22,034 nt of DNA from the NCBI GenBank assembly GCA_936928855.1, contig CAKZHZ010000109.1, positions 1-22,034 on the forward strand. Reading direction: 5' to 3'. This stretch comes from an uncultured Polycyclovorans sp. Its GTDB lineage: Bacteria > Pseudomonadota > Gammaproteobacteria > Nevskiales > Nevskiaceae. Both the position numbers and the translations under genes were made by a program. Below, piece by piece: positions 1-7,624 of the stretch. The notes beneath the pieces were generated by a model, which saw nothing but the letters and a program-made list of their open reading frames with translations, searched no databases and was not told where the DNA came from. Within the stretch, counting starts at the first letter, position 1, and each line of letters opens with the position of its first letter.

Positions 1-329
1 CCTTCCGAGAGGACGGGGCCGCGCTGTTCCCCAACAATGCCAACCTGCAAGACGAGCTGGAGGCCCTGATCGACGCCAACCCCGACACCAATCTGGTGGG
101 CGGCTACGCCAGCAGCAGCCAATCCGGTCTGGGTTACGCGCTGGGGGGCGCCCTCGAGTACCGGGTCTCCCCCCGCCTGTTCGTCGGCGCGGAACTGGCA
201 TCGGACAATGCACGTGATTACAACGAGTACCAGTTCTCGGGGTTCCTGCGGTACTTCTTCCACCCGCAGATCGGTCTGCCGGCGGCGCCCCGGTCACTGC
301 CGGCGCACTATCACTGGAAGGGACGGTGA
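1..329 (+). CDS. C-terminal part of a BcsC-like outer-membrane beta-barrel protein (5' truncated by window)
   Basis: An open frame runs from base 3 to the TGA at 327-329 and is cut by the window edge, so only the last 108 residues are visible. They show the alternating pattern of outer-membrane beta strands: a glycine-rich strand (GYALGGALEYRV), a strand with FVGAELASDNARDYNEY, and a closing strand ending in FLRYFF before a short tail. This layout resembles the C-terminal barrel domain of cellulose-export proteins such as BcsC, which pass polysaccharide across the outer membrane after a periplasmic TPR superhelix. No other bcs gene is visible, so a role in cellulose is not supported here; another TPR-barrel export protein is equally possible. 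The next gene begins 3 bases after the stop, which suggests one operon. Confidence 0.6.
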   Translation, partial: FREDGAALFPNNANLQDELEALIDANPDTNLVGGYASSSQSGLGYALGGALEYRVSPRLFVGAELASDNARDYNEYQFSGFLRYFFHPQIGLPAAPRSLPAHYHWKGR

Positions 330-331
330 GC

Positions 332-718
332 ATGAACTATCGCCACGGCATTGCTGCCCTGCTGCTGATCTGGGCAGGCGCGCTACCCGCGCAGTCTGAT
401 CCGACCGCCGACTTGTTGGCACGCGGTCACACCCTGCGTGCCATCGAAGCCCTGGAAGCACAATTGGGCGAGAACCCCTTCGACCCCGTCACGCTCAACA
501 ATCTCGCGGTGGTCCGCGGCGACCGCGCCGATTACTTCGTTGCAGCCGACCTGCTGCGACGCGCCCAGCGTCTGGCGCCTGGCCACCCTGTCATCGAACG
601 CAACCTCACTGAAGTGGAAGCCTGGCTGGCCGCGCAGGCCGACGCCGGGCGGATTCAAACCCTGCCCGAAGCCCAACGGCTGCGACTGCCGCCAGAACCG
701 CCGCCGCTCTGGCCGTAG
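332..718 (+). CDS. Small secreted TPR protein
   Basis: A 128-residue protein. An in-frame GTG at 326 is possible, but ATG at 332 has a better placed AAGGGA ribosome site (8 nt away). The N-terminus is a likely signal peptide (hydrophobic IAALLLIWAGALPAQ), followed by about two tetratricopeptide repeats: helices around residues 25-45 (ARGHTLRAIEALEAQLGENP), then VTLNNLAVVRGDRADY and AADLLRRAQRLAPGHP. The C-terminus is short and proline-rich. It probably acts in the periplasm as a protein-protein adaptor for the barrel protein encoded just upstream. No specific family is recognised, and the function is inferred only from the repeats and the operon context. Confidence 0.75.
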   Translation: MNYRHGIAALLLIWAGALPAQSDPTADLLARGHTLRAIEALEAQLGENPFDPVTLNNLAVVRGDRADYFVAADLLRRAQRLAPGHPVIERNLTEVEAWLAAQADAGRIQTLPEAQRLRLPPEPPPLWP

Positions 719-728
719 CCGGCCCAAC

Positions 729-758
729 GGGAACCTTTTTCCCGTCTTCGCCGTGTAG
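729..758 (+). promoter_or_regulatory. Candidate ECF-type promoter before the sigma factor gene
   Basis: GGGAACC at 729-735 followed by a 16-nt spacer and CGTGTAG at 752-758 matches the general ECF layout of a GGAAC-type -35 element and a CGT-type -10 element. It sits directly upstream of the ECF sigma gene at 766, the usual place for autoregulation. The predicted start would leave almost no leader, so it may instead serve another start codon. The -35 element also forms one arm of a 7-bp inverted repeat (727-733 with 739-745), which could be a weak terminator for the upstream gene. Confidence 0.45.
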
Positions 759-765
759 GCCCCTC

Positions 766-1338
766 ATGGCATTTCGATCCGCTGAGGCCCGGCTGCGCGC
801 AAACCGCTTCGATGCGGTGGTTCGCCCCCATCTGGAGGGCTTGTTCCGTCTCGCCTACCGCCTGACCTCACGCACCGAAGACGCCGAGGATCTGCTTCAG
901 GCCCTGATGCTGAGACTGCTGCCCCACACCGATACCTTGGTCGGGCTCGACCGCCCGGCGCCATGGCTGGCCCGGGCGTTATACAACCTGTTCGTCGACC
1001 AGCACCGCAGCCGTCAACGCCAGGCTCTGGACCAGGGCGACAGCGGTGAAGAAGGCGACCTGCTCGAACAGATTGCGGCACCCGAGCGCGAGGGGCCCGA
1101 AGCCACCGTATCGCGGCAGGATCGCTTTGCCCTGCTTGAAGCCGCGGTCGCCGCCCTGCCCCCTCCACAGCGGGCCCTGGTGGTCTGGCACGACATCGAG
1201 GGCTACACCCTCGAGGAACTCTCTGGCTGCCACGACATTCCCGTCGGAACGCTCAAGTCGCGACTGCACCGGGCTCGCGCCCGTCTGCGGGCGCAACTGG
1301 AGGGAACCCTTGATCCATCCGAACGTGTAGAAGGATGA
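766..1338 (+). CDS. ECF-family RNA polymerase sigma factor
   Basis: A 190-residue sigma-70-family protein of the extracytoplasmic-function type, which directs RNA polymerase to a small regulon when its anti-sigma factor releases it. Region 2 lies at about residues 20-90 (LFRLAYRLTSRTEDAEDLLQ, then PWLARALYNLFVDQHRSR). Region 4 lies at about 118-178, with the helix-turn-helix YTLEELSGCHDIPVGTLKSR and the basic recognition tail LHRARARLRAQL. Length and domain order are normal for the family. The ribosome site before ATG 766 is weak (AGG). The stop overlaps a possible start of the anti-sigma gene in an ATGA arrangement, which fits coupled translation of the pair. Confidence 0.93.
   Translation: MAFRSAEARLRANRFDAVVRPHLEGLFRLAYRLTSRTEDAEDLLQALMLRLLPHTDTLVGLDRPAPWLARALYNLFVDQHRSRQRQALDQGDSGEEGDLLEQIAAPEREGPEATVSRQDRFALLEAAVAALPPPQRALVVWHDIEGYTLEELSGCHDIPVGTLKSRLHRARARLRAQLEGTLDPSERVEG
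1302..1330 (+). promoter_or_regulatory. Second copy of the ECF-like promoter motif, inside the 3' end of the sigma gene
   Basis: GGGAACC at 1302-1308, a 15-nt spacer, then CGTGTAG at 1324-1330. Both heptamers are identical to those at 729-758, with the spacer one base shorter. It precedes the anti-sigma start, so it could give an extra anti-sigma transcript. It overlaps coding sequence, so chance is possible. Confidence 0.3.
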
Positions 1339-1346
1339 GACGCACC

Positions 1347-2015
1347 ATGAACTGCCCTGACTGCCACCACCTGCTGGACGACCTGCTCGACGGCCATCTT
1401 CCTGAAGCTGCGCAGGCGCAGATGCATGCGCACCTTGCGGCTTGCCCCGGTTGCCGCGCGCGTTTCGCGGCCGACCAGCAACTGCGTTTCGACTTGCGTC
1501 GGCTGCCCGTTCCTGCAACGCCGCCCGGGCTGGCGGCCCGTGTGCTGCCGACCGTAACGGCGCGCCGGCAGTCCCGTTGGCCTATCGCGGCCGCCGCAGC
1601 CCTGCTGCTGGCGTTCGCCGCTCTGATGCTGCGCGTCGCACCATCCCCCATCGAAGGACCTGAAACCGTCAGCACCGCGCCGGTACGGCTGGTTCTGCGC
1701 AGCCCGGAGGCCGTCGCTGCCGTCACCATCGACGTCGAACTGCCCCCCGGCACTCGCCTGGCGCACGCTGCCGTCGACCCGCGTCATCTGCGGTGGCAAA
1801 CGGACCTCAAGGCCGGCCCCAACCTGCTGGAACTGCCGCTGGTCTTTGAACATGCGCGGGTAAACGATGTGCTCATCGCACGCATCAGCATCAATGGCGC
1901 CGCACGACAGTTCCAAGTTCCGGTACGCTCTCCGCGGGCACCCGCAGCGGGTGCCCGCGGCCCGGTGCCGCCGTCACCCGCCCTGTCCCCGGAGCAGGAG
2001 ATACATCATGCCTAA
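1347..2015 (+). CDS. Membrane anti-sigma factor with N-terminal zinc-binding domain
   Basis: A 222-residue protein from ATG 1347; ATG 1335, which overlaps the sigma stop, would add four residues and is also possible. The N-terminus has the ZAS-type zinc site H29-x3-C33-x2-C36 with additional C3 and C6, typical of cytoplasmic anti-sigma domains that clamp the cognate ECF factor. A single membrane helix lies at about residues 78-98 (WPIAAAAALLLAFAALML). The outer domain (about 115-200) is beta-rich and includes LPPGTRLAHAAVDP and LRWQTDLKAGPNLLELPL, probably a sensing or protein-binding sandwich. The tail is proline- and alanine-rich. Pairing with the sigma gene upstream makes the assignment firm; the signal sensed is unknown. 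Confidence 0.88.
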   Translation: MNCPDCHHLLDDLLDGHLPEAAQAQMHAHLAACPGCRARFAADQQLRFDLRRLPVPATPPGLAARVLPTVTARRQSRWPIAAAAALLLAFAALMLRVAPSPIEGPETVSTAPVRLVLRSPEAVAAVTIDVELPPGTRLAHAAVDPRHLRWQTDLKAGPNLLELPLVFEHARVNDVLIARISINGAARQFQVPVRSPRAPAAGARGPVPPSPALSPEQEIHHA

Positions 2016-2364
2016 CAGGACAGGATGGCCGAGCACGCCATGGTGGGCGGCGTTACTGCTGTCATTGACGACATCCGCGCAAGGAGGCCAGCTGGATGGA
2101 CTGGAGATGGACGTACTCGGCCCAGGCGAACTGCCTGGCGAGTCGATGCCGCGCATCGCGCTACCCGGCCCGGGTGGCGGTCTGCAGGGCGAACGGGTGG
2201 AACGGGGCGTTGGCGGACGCATCTCCTCACAGGAGTACCGATTCAGCCTGGAGCCTTCCGACGCCGTGCTGGAAAGTTCCAATGCCTTCTCGGACAGCTC
2301 GCGTCCGCGCCCACCCGCCCCACCGCCGGTGCCCGAAGCCCCCCGCCGCCCCGACACTCCCTGA
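2008..2364 (+). CDS. Small secreted proline-rich protein, function unknown
   Basis: A 118-residue protein whose ATG at 2008 overlaps the end of the anti-sigma gene by 8 bases and is preceded by AGGAG at a 7-nt distance, so expression is probably coupled. Residues 1-26 look like a signal peptide (WWAALLLSLTTSAQG). The mature part is rich in Gly, Glu and Pro, with GPGGGLQGERVERGVGGR in the middle and a disordered proline-rich tail (RPPAPPPVPEAP). No catalytic motif or known domain is visible. Its place between an anti-sigma factor and an outer-membrane protein suggests a periplasmic or surface partner of this module. The other frames here are shadows. Confidence 0.65.
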   Translation: MPNRTGWPSTPWWAALLLSLTTSAQGGQLDGLEMDVLGPGELPGESMPRIALPGPGGGLQGERVERGVGGRISSQEYRFSLEPSDAVLESSNAFSDSSRPRPPAPPPVPEAPRRPDTP

Positions 2365-2388
2365 GCCCCCCTCCGGAGTGGCCGCACC

Positions 2389-3693
2389 ATGCGGCTGAGG
2401 TGGCGGACCGCGACCCTGGTCTCGCTGTGGCTGCTGCTGAGTCTGCCAGCGGCGGCGCAGCCGCCACTGGGTCATGCGGCGTTTCTGGAGGGGCTCTCGG
2501 CCTATCGCAGCCAGGATTTCGTGGCGGCACGGGATGCCTTCCAGCAGGCCTACGATGCGGGGCACCCCGACCCCAACGTGCTGTTCAACCTCGGGCTCAG
2601 CCACTTCCGGCTTGGCGATTGGAGCGCAGCACGCGTCTGCTTCGAGCGACTGCGTGCACACCCCCGGTATGCGGCCGTCGCGCTCTATCAGTTGGCACTG
2701 CTGGAGGCGCGCGCCACCCGGCAGGCCGAAGCCTTGACCCTGCTGGCACAGGCCGAGTCGCTGGCCCAACACCCCGCCGTCCGGGATCGCATCCGGGCGG
2801 CGCGGCAGCGGCTCGCACCGGAGCTCGATGGAGGCCGCCGGGCATTGCGATCGCTTTACCTCGGCGGCGGCTACGACGGCAATCCCTCGCTGATCCGCGA
2901 CAGCGCCGACCTGCCCCGGCTCACCGAAGGCCGGCACTACCTTGAACTGCAGGCGGTCGCACAATGGAATCCGGCCGACCGCCAGGCGATCGACGCGACG
3001 CTCTATGCGCGGGAATATCCTGGGGGCGACCGCTACGACCACCTCGGGGCGCTGGTCGCCTGGCGGCGCAGCGCCGCTCCGGGCACCTGGGATCGCAGCA
3101 TGGCTCTGGCATTGGAGCTCACGCAACTCGACAACGAAGTGCTGCAGCAGCTGGCCCACGTCGAGGGTCACGCACGCCGGCTCACCGGCGCAACGCAATG
3201 GGATCTGCGGGCGCAGTTCAGTGGCATTCGGGCCACAGGGGCATTCGAGCTTCTGAGTGGCTGGCGGCTGCGCACGGGCGCCCAGGTGAGTCGCCGTTTC
3301 GGTACCGCACGCGCACTCCTTGACCTCGGACTGTCCTTCAATGAACGCCGGGACCTGGCAGTGGACGATGCCTTCTTCAGCCAGTCACCGGTGCGCGGCA
3401 AGCTGCAGCTGGGAGTCGCTCATGGGGACCCAGGCAGGCTGGCCCTGCACTGGCACCTGCAGTACCGCCACAGCTACTTCCGCCACGAGAACCGCAGTCG
3501 CGACCTGGAAGGCAACCTGGTGGTGGCGCGCCGGCGGGACGACCTGTTGTCGGCAGGCCTGCTGCTGCGACGACAACTGGCACCGAGCCTGTCCGTGGTC
3601 ATGGAGGCGCGATACGACGACAACACCTCGACCCAGGAGCTGTTCGACTACCACCGCCCGGTGGTCAGCGCCGGTCTGGAGTGGCTGCCCTGA
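2389..3693 (+). CDS. TPR-containing outer-membrane beta-barrel protein
   Basis: A 434-residue protein with GGAG 10 nt before ATG 2389 and a signal peptide ending near residue 24 (LLLSLPAAAQ). Residues about 30-140 carry TPR-like helical repeats (LEGLSAYRSQDFVAARDAFQ, VLFNLGLSHFRLGDWSAARV). From about residue 150 to the end the sequence becomes strand-like: an entry strand with GGGYDGNPSLIRD, then many alternating hydrophobic/polar strands such as LALHWHLQYRHSYFRH, and a final VSAGLEWLP. This TPR-then-barrel plan is shared by Slam/DUF560-type and related surface-assembly proteins, but no exact family can be fixed by eye. It is probably the exporter or surface-assembly component of the sigma-regulated unit. 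Confidence 0.75.
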   Translation: MRLRWRTATLVSLWLLLSLPAAAQPPLGHAAFLEGLSAYRSQDFVAARDAFQQAYDAGHPDPNVLFNLGLSHFRLGDWSAARVCFERLRAHPRYAAVALYQLALLEARATRQAEALTLLAQAESLAQHPAVRDRIRAARQRLAPELDGGRRALRSLYLGGGYDGNPSLIRDSADLPRLTEGRHYLELQAVAQWNPADRQAIDATLYAREYPGGDRYDHLGALVAWRRSAAPGTWDRSMALALELTQLDNEVLQQLAHVEGHARRLTGATQWDLRAQFSGIRATGAFELLSGWRLRTGAQVSRRFGTARALLDLGLSFNERRDLAVDDAFFSQSPVRGKLQLGVAHGDPGRLALHWHLQYRHSYFRHENRSRDLEGNLVVARRRDDLLSAGLLLRRQLAPSLSVVMEARYDDNTSTQELFDYHRPVVSAGLEWLP

Positions 3694-4557
3694 TCAGTCC
3701 AGGGCCCGACTGACCTTGAGCACGTAGACATCCGTGTTGTCGCGGGCAGGTGCGATCGCCATGAGCGTCTCACGGGCGCCGGCAGGTGCATTGAGCGGCG
3801 GTGGCACGATGGTGGCCAGGCCGGTGGCATCTACTGCCTCATTGCAGGCACTCGCAATCTCGAAGGCGTACAGGTTGTATCGACGATTGATTTCGAAGGC
3901 CTGCCCGGAGTACGTGCAATCCTCGATGTCCCGCCCGCCGAAGCCACCCTGATCGTTGAAGTCGAGGCTCAGCGTTTCGCCACCGAAAGGATCGAGGTTT
4001 TCCCAGATGCCAGCCAGCAAACCGACATTGGAGATCCGCTCGTACCGCCGCTGCGCGTAACTGGCCACGAGGTTGACATTGACGCCGCTGCCCACCACCT
4101 GCCCGACAAAGGCTTCCCCGGGATCGATATCGATCTCCAGTACCGCATTACGCACACGCCGCTGCAACTCGGGTTCCGGCGGCGGGTCCTCGGGGTCCGC
4201 ATCAGGATCGGGCTCCGGCGTGACCAGCACCTGATCGAACCAGAGCACGCTTGCCCGGCGCGTGGTGCCACCGGTAGACGCTGCTGTGAATCGGCCGGTC
4301 AGGAAGGCGCTGCCGTCCTCGGCGTAGGCGATCACGCGATCCGGATTCCGCGCCGACGGCCCTTCGGCAAACATGAAGGTCCAATCCGACTCGGGTTCAC
4401 TGCCGCTGACCACCGTCTCGAAAATGCCGCCGCGCAGAATCTGGTTGCCACCGATATCGCCAACCCCAACGGGGTCGTTCTGCGAACCACAGGCCCACAG
4501 GCCGAACACGCACAGCAGTCCCAGCCCCCCGGTTTTTGTCATGCGTAATGGCTTCAT
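3694..4557 (-). CDS. Putative lipoprotein, function unknown
   Basis: A 287-residue protein. ATG 4557 is preceded by AGGA at 7 nt, better than the internal ATG at 4542. The N-terminus is a lipoprotein signal, with LWAC placing the lipidated cysteine at residue 23. The mature part has an acidic proline-rich linker at about residues 118-135 (PEPDPDADPEDPPPEPE), splitting two beta-rich halves. The second half has two cysteines that may form a disulfide, around DCTYSGQAFEINRRYNLY and the ASACNEA segment. No known domain is recognised. It lies 100 bases after the PAS-GGDEF gene on the same strand, separated by a long inverted repeat. Its stop directly abuts the stop of the convergent barrel gene. 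Confidence 0.75.
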   Translation of the reverse strand: MKPLRMTKTGGLGLLCVFGLWACGSQNDPVGVGDIGGNQILRGGIFETVVSGSEPESDWTFMFAEGPSARNPDRVIAYAEDGSAFLTGRFTAASTGGTTRRASVLWFDQVLVTPEPDPDADPEDPPPEPELQRRVRNAVLEIDIDPGEAFVGQVVGSGVNVNLVASYAQRRYERISNVGLLAGIWENLDPFGGETLSLDFNDQGGFGGRDIEDCTYSGQAFEINRRYNLYAFEIASACNEAVDATGLATIVPPPLNAPAGARETLMAIAPARDNTDVYVLKVSRALD

Positions 4558-4569
4558 GCGTCTATCCTA

Positions 4570-4626
4570 GTGCAGCGCTTCCAACAAATCATTCGTTCTG
4601 GCGGCGCGCTATTGGAAACGCTGCAC
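4570..4626. repeat. 15-bp inverted repeat between the PAS-GGDEF and lipoprotein genes
   Basis: The arm GTGCAGCGCTTCCAA at 4570-4584 pairs with TTGGAAACGCTGCAC at 4612-4626, with one mismatch and a 27-base loop. It occupies most of the 100-base gap. In minus-strand RNA no U-run follows, so a classical intrinsic terminator is not supported. It could reduce read-through, stabilise the upstream mRNA, or be a protein-binding dyad before the lipoprotein gene. Confidence 0.6.
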
Positions 4627-4657
4627 AAGCCTGCCCGCGCGCATGCCGCGATGTATC

Positions 4658-7624
4658 TCAAGGGGCGGCCGATGTGGGGGAGCCTGCACCCGCCCGGCGG
4701 TGCAGGCGCGCCAGCAGCACTTCCGTTGTTTCGACAGCATCGGCCGTGGCCGGAAGTCCGGGATCGGTCCAGGCGACTTCAACAGCCGGCACCGTCATGT
4801 CGGGTGCTGCGCCGGTACGCAGCAACGCATCGACCTCAAGCCCGTCCGGTGGCGCCGCGCCGTCCAGCCACAGGACCAGCGGATAGCCGCGTGCCCGCAG
4901 CGACAGGGCCGCCGCCACCAACGCGTTGTGAGGCTCCGTGAACCCCTGGGAGGACAGCAACAGCCCAGGCAGCGCAGACATCCGATCCGCCTCGCCGGCC
5001 TGCGACTCCAGCGCCGCACAAACCGACGGCTCGCGCAGCAGCCACGGTGATAGCGGCAGCATGACCTGCGGAGGGTGCGCCTCTGCCGCAATCCTCGGCA
5101 GCACATCGCAGAGCTGCGTCAGAGCCCACAATTCCAGCTCGGCACTGCGACCCGCCATCCGTGCCAGTGTCCGCAGCTGGGCGGGCGCAACCCAGCCGTG
5201 CTGCGGATGCGGCCAGGCCACCTCGACACGCAACACCTCGTGCGGTGTCGCCGCCAGGGTTTGCCATACCAGCTGCAAACGCCCGGTGGTCAGTGCGGCT
5301 GGCAGCTGCTGCAGCAGCGCCAGGTGCTGCTGCCGGTCGGGCGACACTCGAGCCGGATGCAGCGCCCAGCGTCCCCGCCCCTGCTGCTTGGCGGTGTACA
5401 TGGCTTCGTCGGCATGCCGCAGCAGTACCTCGGCGTCCGCGTCATCCTGCGGGAACAGGGCGATCCCCACACTCGGCGTCAGCACCAGATCATGCCCCTG
5501 GATCGGCAGCCGGCTGCCAAACGCACCGAGAATCTTGTCTGCCAGCGCCGTCGCATGAGCCTCTGCGCGAAGATGCGGAACCAGGATGACGAACTCATCC
5601 CCTCCCAGGCGGGCTACCGTGTCCGAGCGCCGCACCAGGCCGAGCAGGCGCTCGGCCACCTGCACCAGCACCTGATCACCGAGGGCGTGTCCGAAGCGGT
5701 CGTTGATCTGCTTGAAATGATCGAGGTCCAGAAACAGCACGGCCAGGCCGCTGCCGGTCCGATGCGCAGCGGCCATCGACTGCTGCAATCGATCCATCAG
5801 CAGAGCGCGGTTGGGGAGCCCGGTCAAGGTATCGTGCCGGGCCTCGGCTTGCAGTCTTGCCTCCACCGCCAGACGCTCGCTGATATTGGTGGTCAGCATC
5901 AGGAACACCGGTGGCGACTCGGCGCTGGAATAGTCGAGACGAACCTCCACCGGGTAGCCGCTGCCATCGGCTCGCTGATGCACCGTGCGATAGGTCACGG
6001 GCTCCATCTGCCCGCCACGCAGCGCGTTGAGATGGGCCTGGAAGGTCTCGGGGGCGAGATCGGGCGCCAGCGACAACGGAGTCATACGCTCCAGCTGCTC
6101 GCTGCTGTACCCGAGGTTGCGTCGCGCGCCACGGTTCACCGACTCGAAGAGCAGGGTCTGGGCGTCAAAAACGTAGACCTCCTCCAGCGCATGGTCCAGC
6201 AACCGCTCGAGACGCTTGGCCAGGTTGTCCCGTCGCAGGCGGTCGCTGATGTCGCGGACCGTCACCATGCGCAGCGCGCCGTCATGTGTTTGCAGCGGCC
6301 GTACCCGCAGGTCCACCGGAAACGTCGAGGCATCGCGCCGCCAACCGACCACACGTGGCAGATCCGGGGTTGGCGCAACGAAATCGTCGAGGCGGATTCC
6401 CGGAGTGTTGAGGAACGGCACCGGCATCAGCTTGGTCACGGTTCCGCCCTCCAACTGGGTGGGCGGGTAACCGAACAACTCGCGTGCGCGACGGTTGCTG
6501 GCGCGGATGACCCCAGCCTCGTCGGTGATCAACACTCCGTCCTCGAGTGCGTCAAGCACCGCTTCCGCACGCGCCTGGCGCCGTGCGCTGTCGGCTTCGG
6601 CCGCGGCCTGCAGACTGCGATCATGGAACACCTGCACGGCCCCCACCACCATGCCATCGGCATTGTGGATCACGCTCGCCATCATCTGCACCGGCAGGGG
6701 CTGGCCCTGACGGGGCTTTAGAAACCCGGCGTGAGGCGCCAGGTCGACACCGTCGCGCAATACTGTCTCCAGCGGCACCGGCGCAGGCCGACCGGCACCG
6801 TCGACCGCATGAAAGACCGTGTAGACCGGCCGCCGCTCAACGTCATCCGCCGACCAGCCGCATAGGGATTCCGCAGTACGGTTCAGTGACAGGATGCGGC
6901 CTTCCGGATCGGCCACGATCTGGGCGAGACCCAGGCGGTCAAGCTGCTCGCCGTCAAGACGGCCAACATCACCGCGACCACGCGGCGCCAAACTGGGCTC
7001 GCCGGTTGAGCGCGCCATCAATCGTTGTCGCAGGGGGTCGGTCTTGGCCGCCCCGGCCCGGGCCCGCAGCTGCAGCCAGAGGCTGATCAACAGCGGCAGA
7101 CTCAAGGCGGTACCCGCCAGTCCGACCGTTCGCAGCCGTCGCACCGCATCGGACTCCACCGAATCGCGGAAATCGCGGGAGATGGCATAGTCCAGCGTAC
7201 CGATTACCTGCCCGTCCCGCTGGATCCGGTGCTGTCCCCCGACGCTGGTCAGCCGGTACAGCGCGTCGCGCAGACGGTGACGCAGCGCTGCCGATACCAG
7301 CGGCAGCGAGAGGTTTTCATACCGCCCGTAACTGGCGCCGAGATCGGTGGCCTCCCCCCGCACGGCGATGTACCGGAAACCGAGACCGGCATGCTCGAAA
7401 AGGGCCCGCGTCACCTCGCGCAAGGCGGCCTCGTCGCCCTGCTCCAGTGGCGCCGCCAGAGCGTTCTGGGCCATGCCCAGGGCGAACGCCCGATCCAGTT
7501 CCGCCTGCAGAAAATGTCCGTAGGCCAGCGCCGACAGGCTGATGGCCAGAAGACCGGAGGCGGACATCCATCCCAACCATTGTCCGAGCCGTCGCAAACG
7601 ATCTCGCATCGTGCGCCGCCTCAA
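4658..7624 (-). CDS. Membrane-anchored PAS-PAS-PAS-GGDEF protein with degenerate EAL domain
   Basis: A 988-residue inner-membrane signalling protein. Transmembrane helices at about 20-39 and 167-187 enclose a periplasmic sensor region. Three PAS-like domains follow (about 230-335, 352-460, 477-592), then a GGDEF domain (about 598-755) with LTGLPNR, DLDHFKQIND, an intact GGDEF at 674-678 and the RxxD inhibitory site RRSD at 665-668, exactly five residues upstream. It is therefore probably an active, product-inhibited diguanylate cyclase. Residues about 765-945 keep the outline of an EAL domain (WPHPQHGWVAPAQL, LPLSPWLL, LEVDALL), but EAL, the metal-binding Asn and DDFGTG are all lost and the C-terminal third is missing. 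The ATG overlaps the tadG-like stop (ATGA), so it is co-translated as the last gene of the Tad operon. Confidence 0.93.
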   Translation of the reverse strand: MRRRTMRDRLRRLGQWLGWMSASGLLAISLSALAYGHFLQAELDRAFALGMAQNALAAPLEQGDEAALREVTRALFEHAGLGFRYIAVRGEATDLGASYGRYENLSLPLVSAALRHRLRDALYRLTSVGGQHRIQRDGQVIGTLDYAISRDFRDSVESDAVRRLRTVGLAGTALSLPLLISLWLQLRARAGAAKTDPLRQRLMARSTGEPSLAPRGRGDVGRLDGEQLDRLGLAQIVADPEGRILSLNRTAESLCGWSADDVERRPVYTVFHAVDGAGRPAPVPLETVLRDGVDLAPHAGFLKPRQGQPLPVQMMASVIHNADGMVVGAVQVFHDRSLQAAAEADSARRQARAEAVLDALEDGVLITDEAGVIRASNRRARELFGYPPTQLEGGTVTKLMPVPFLNTPGIRLDDFVAPTPDLPRVVGWRRDASTFPVDLRVRPLQTHDGALRMVTVRDISDRLRRDNLAKRLERLLDHALEEVYVFDAQTLLFESVNRGARRNLGYSSEQLERMTPLSLAPDLAPETFQAHLNALRGGQMEPVTYRTVHQRADGSGYPVEVRLDYSSAESPPVFLMLTTNISERLAVEARLQAEARHDTLTGLPNRALLMDRLQQSMAAAHRTGSGLAVLFLDLDHFKQINDRFGHALGDQVLVQVAERLLGLVRRSDTVARLGGDEFVILVPHLRAEAHATALADKILGAFGSRLPIQGHDLVLTPSVGIALFPQDDADAEVLLRHADEAMYTAKQQGRGRWALHPARVSPDRQQHLALLQQLPAALTTGRLQLVWQTLAATPHEVLRVEVAWPHPQHGWVAPAQLRTLARMAGRSAELELWALTQLCDVLPRIAAEAHPPQVMLPLSPWLLREPSVCAALESQAGEADRMSALPGLLLSSQGFTEPHNALVAAALSLRARGYPLVLWLDGAAPPDGLEVDALLRTGAAPDMTVPAVEVAWTDPGLPATADAVETTEVLLARLHRRAGAGSPTSAAP

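Noticed and set aside
1..3693. Cellulose synthesis operon
   Set aside because: Only a BcsC-like barrel end is visible. There is no BcsA, BcsB or BcsZ, and the following genes are regulatory or unrelated TPR/barrel proteins.
5075..6721. Long plus-strand reading frame (548 codons) opposite the PAS-GGDEF gene
   Set aside because: It is antisense to a clearly conserved multi-domain protein, its product is rich in His, Gln and Arg with no domain, and such frames are common opposite high-GC genes.
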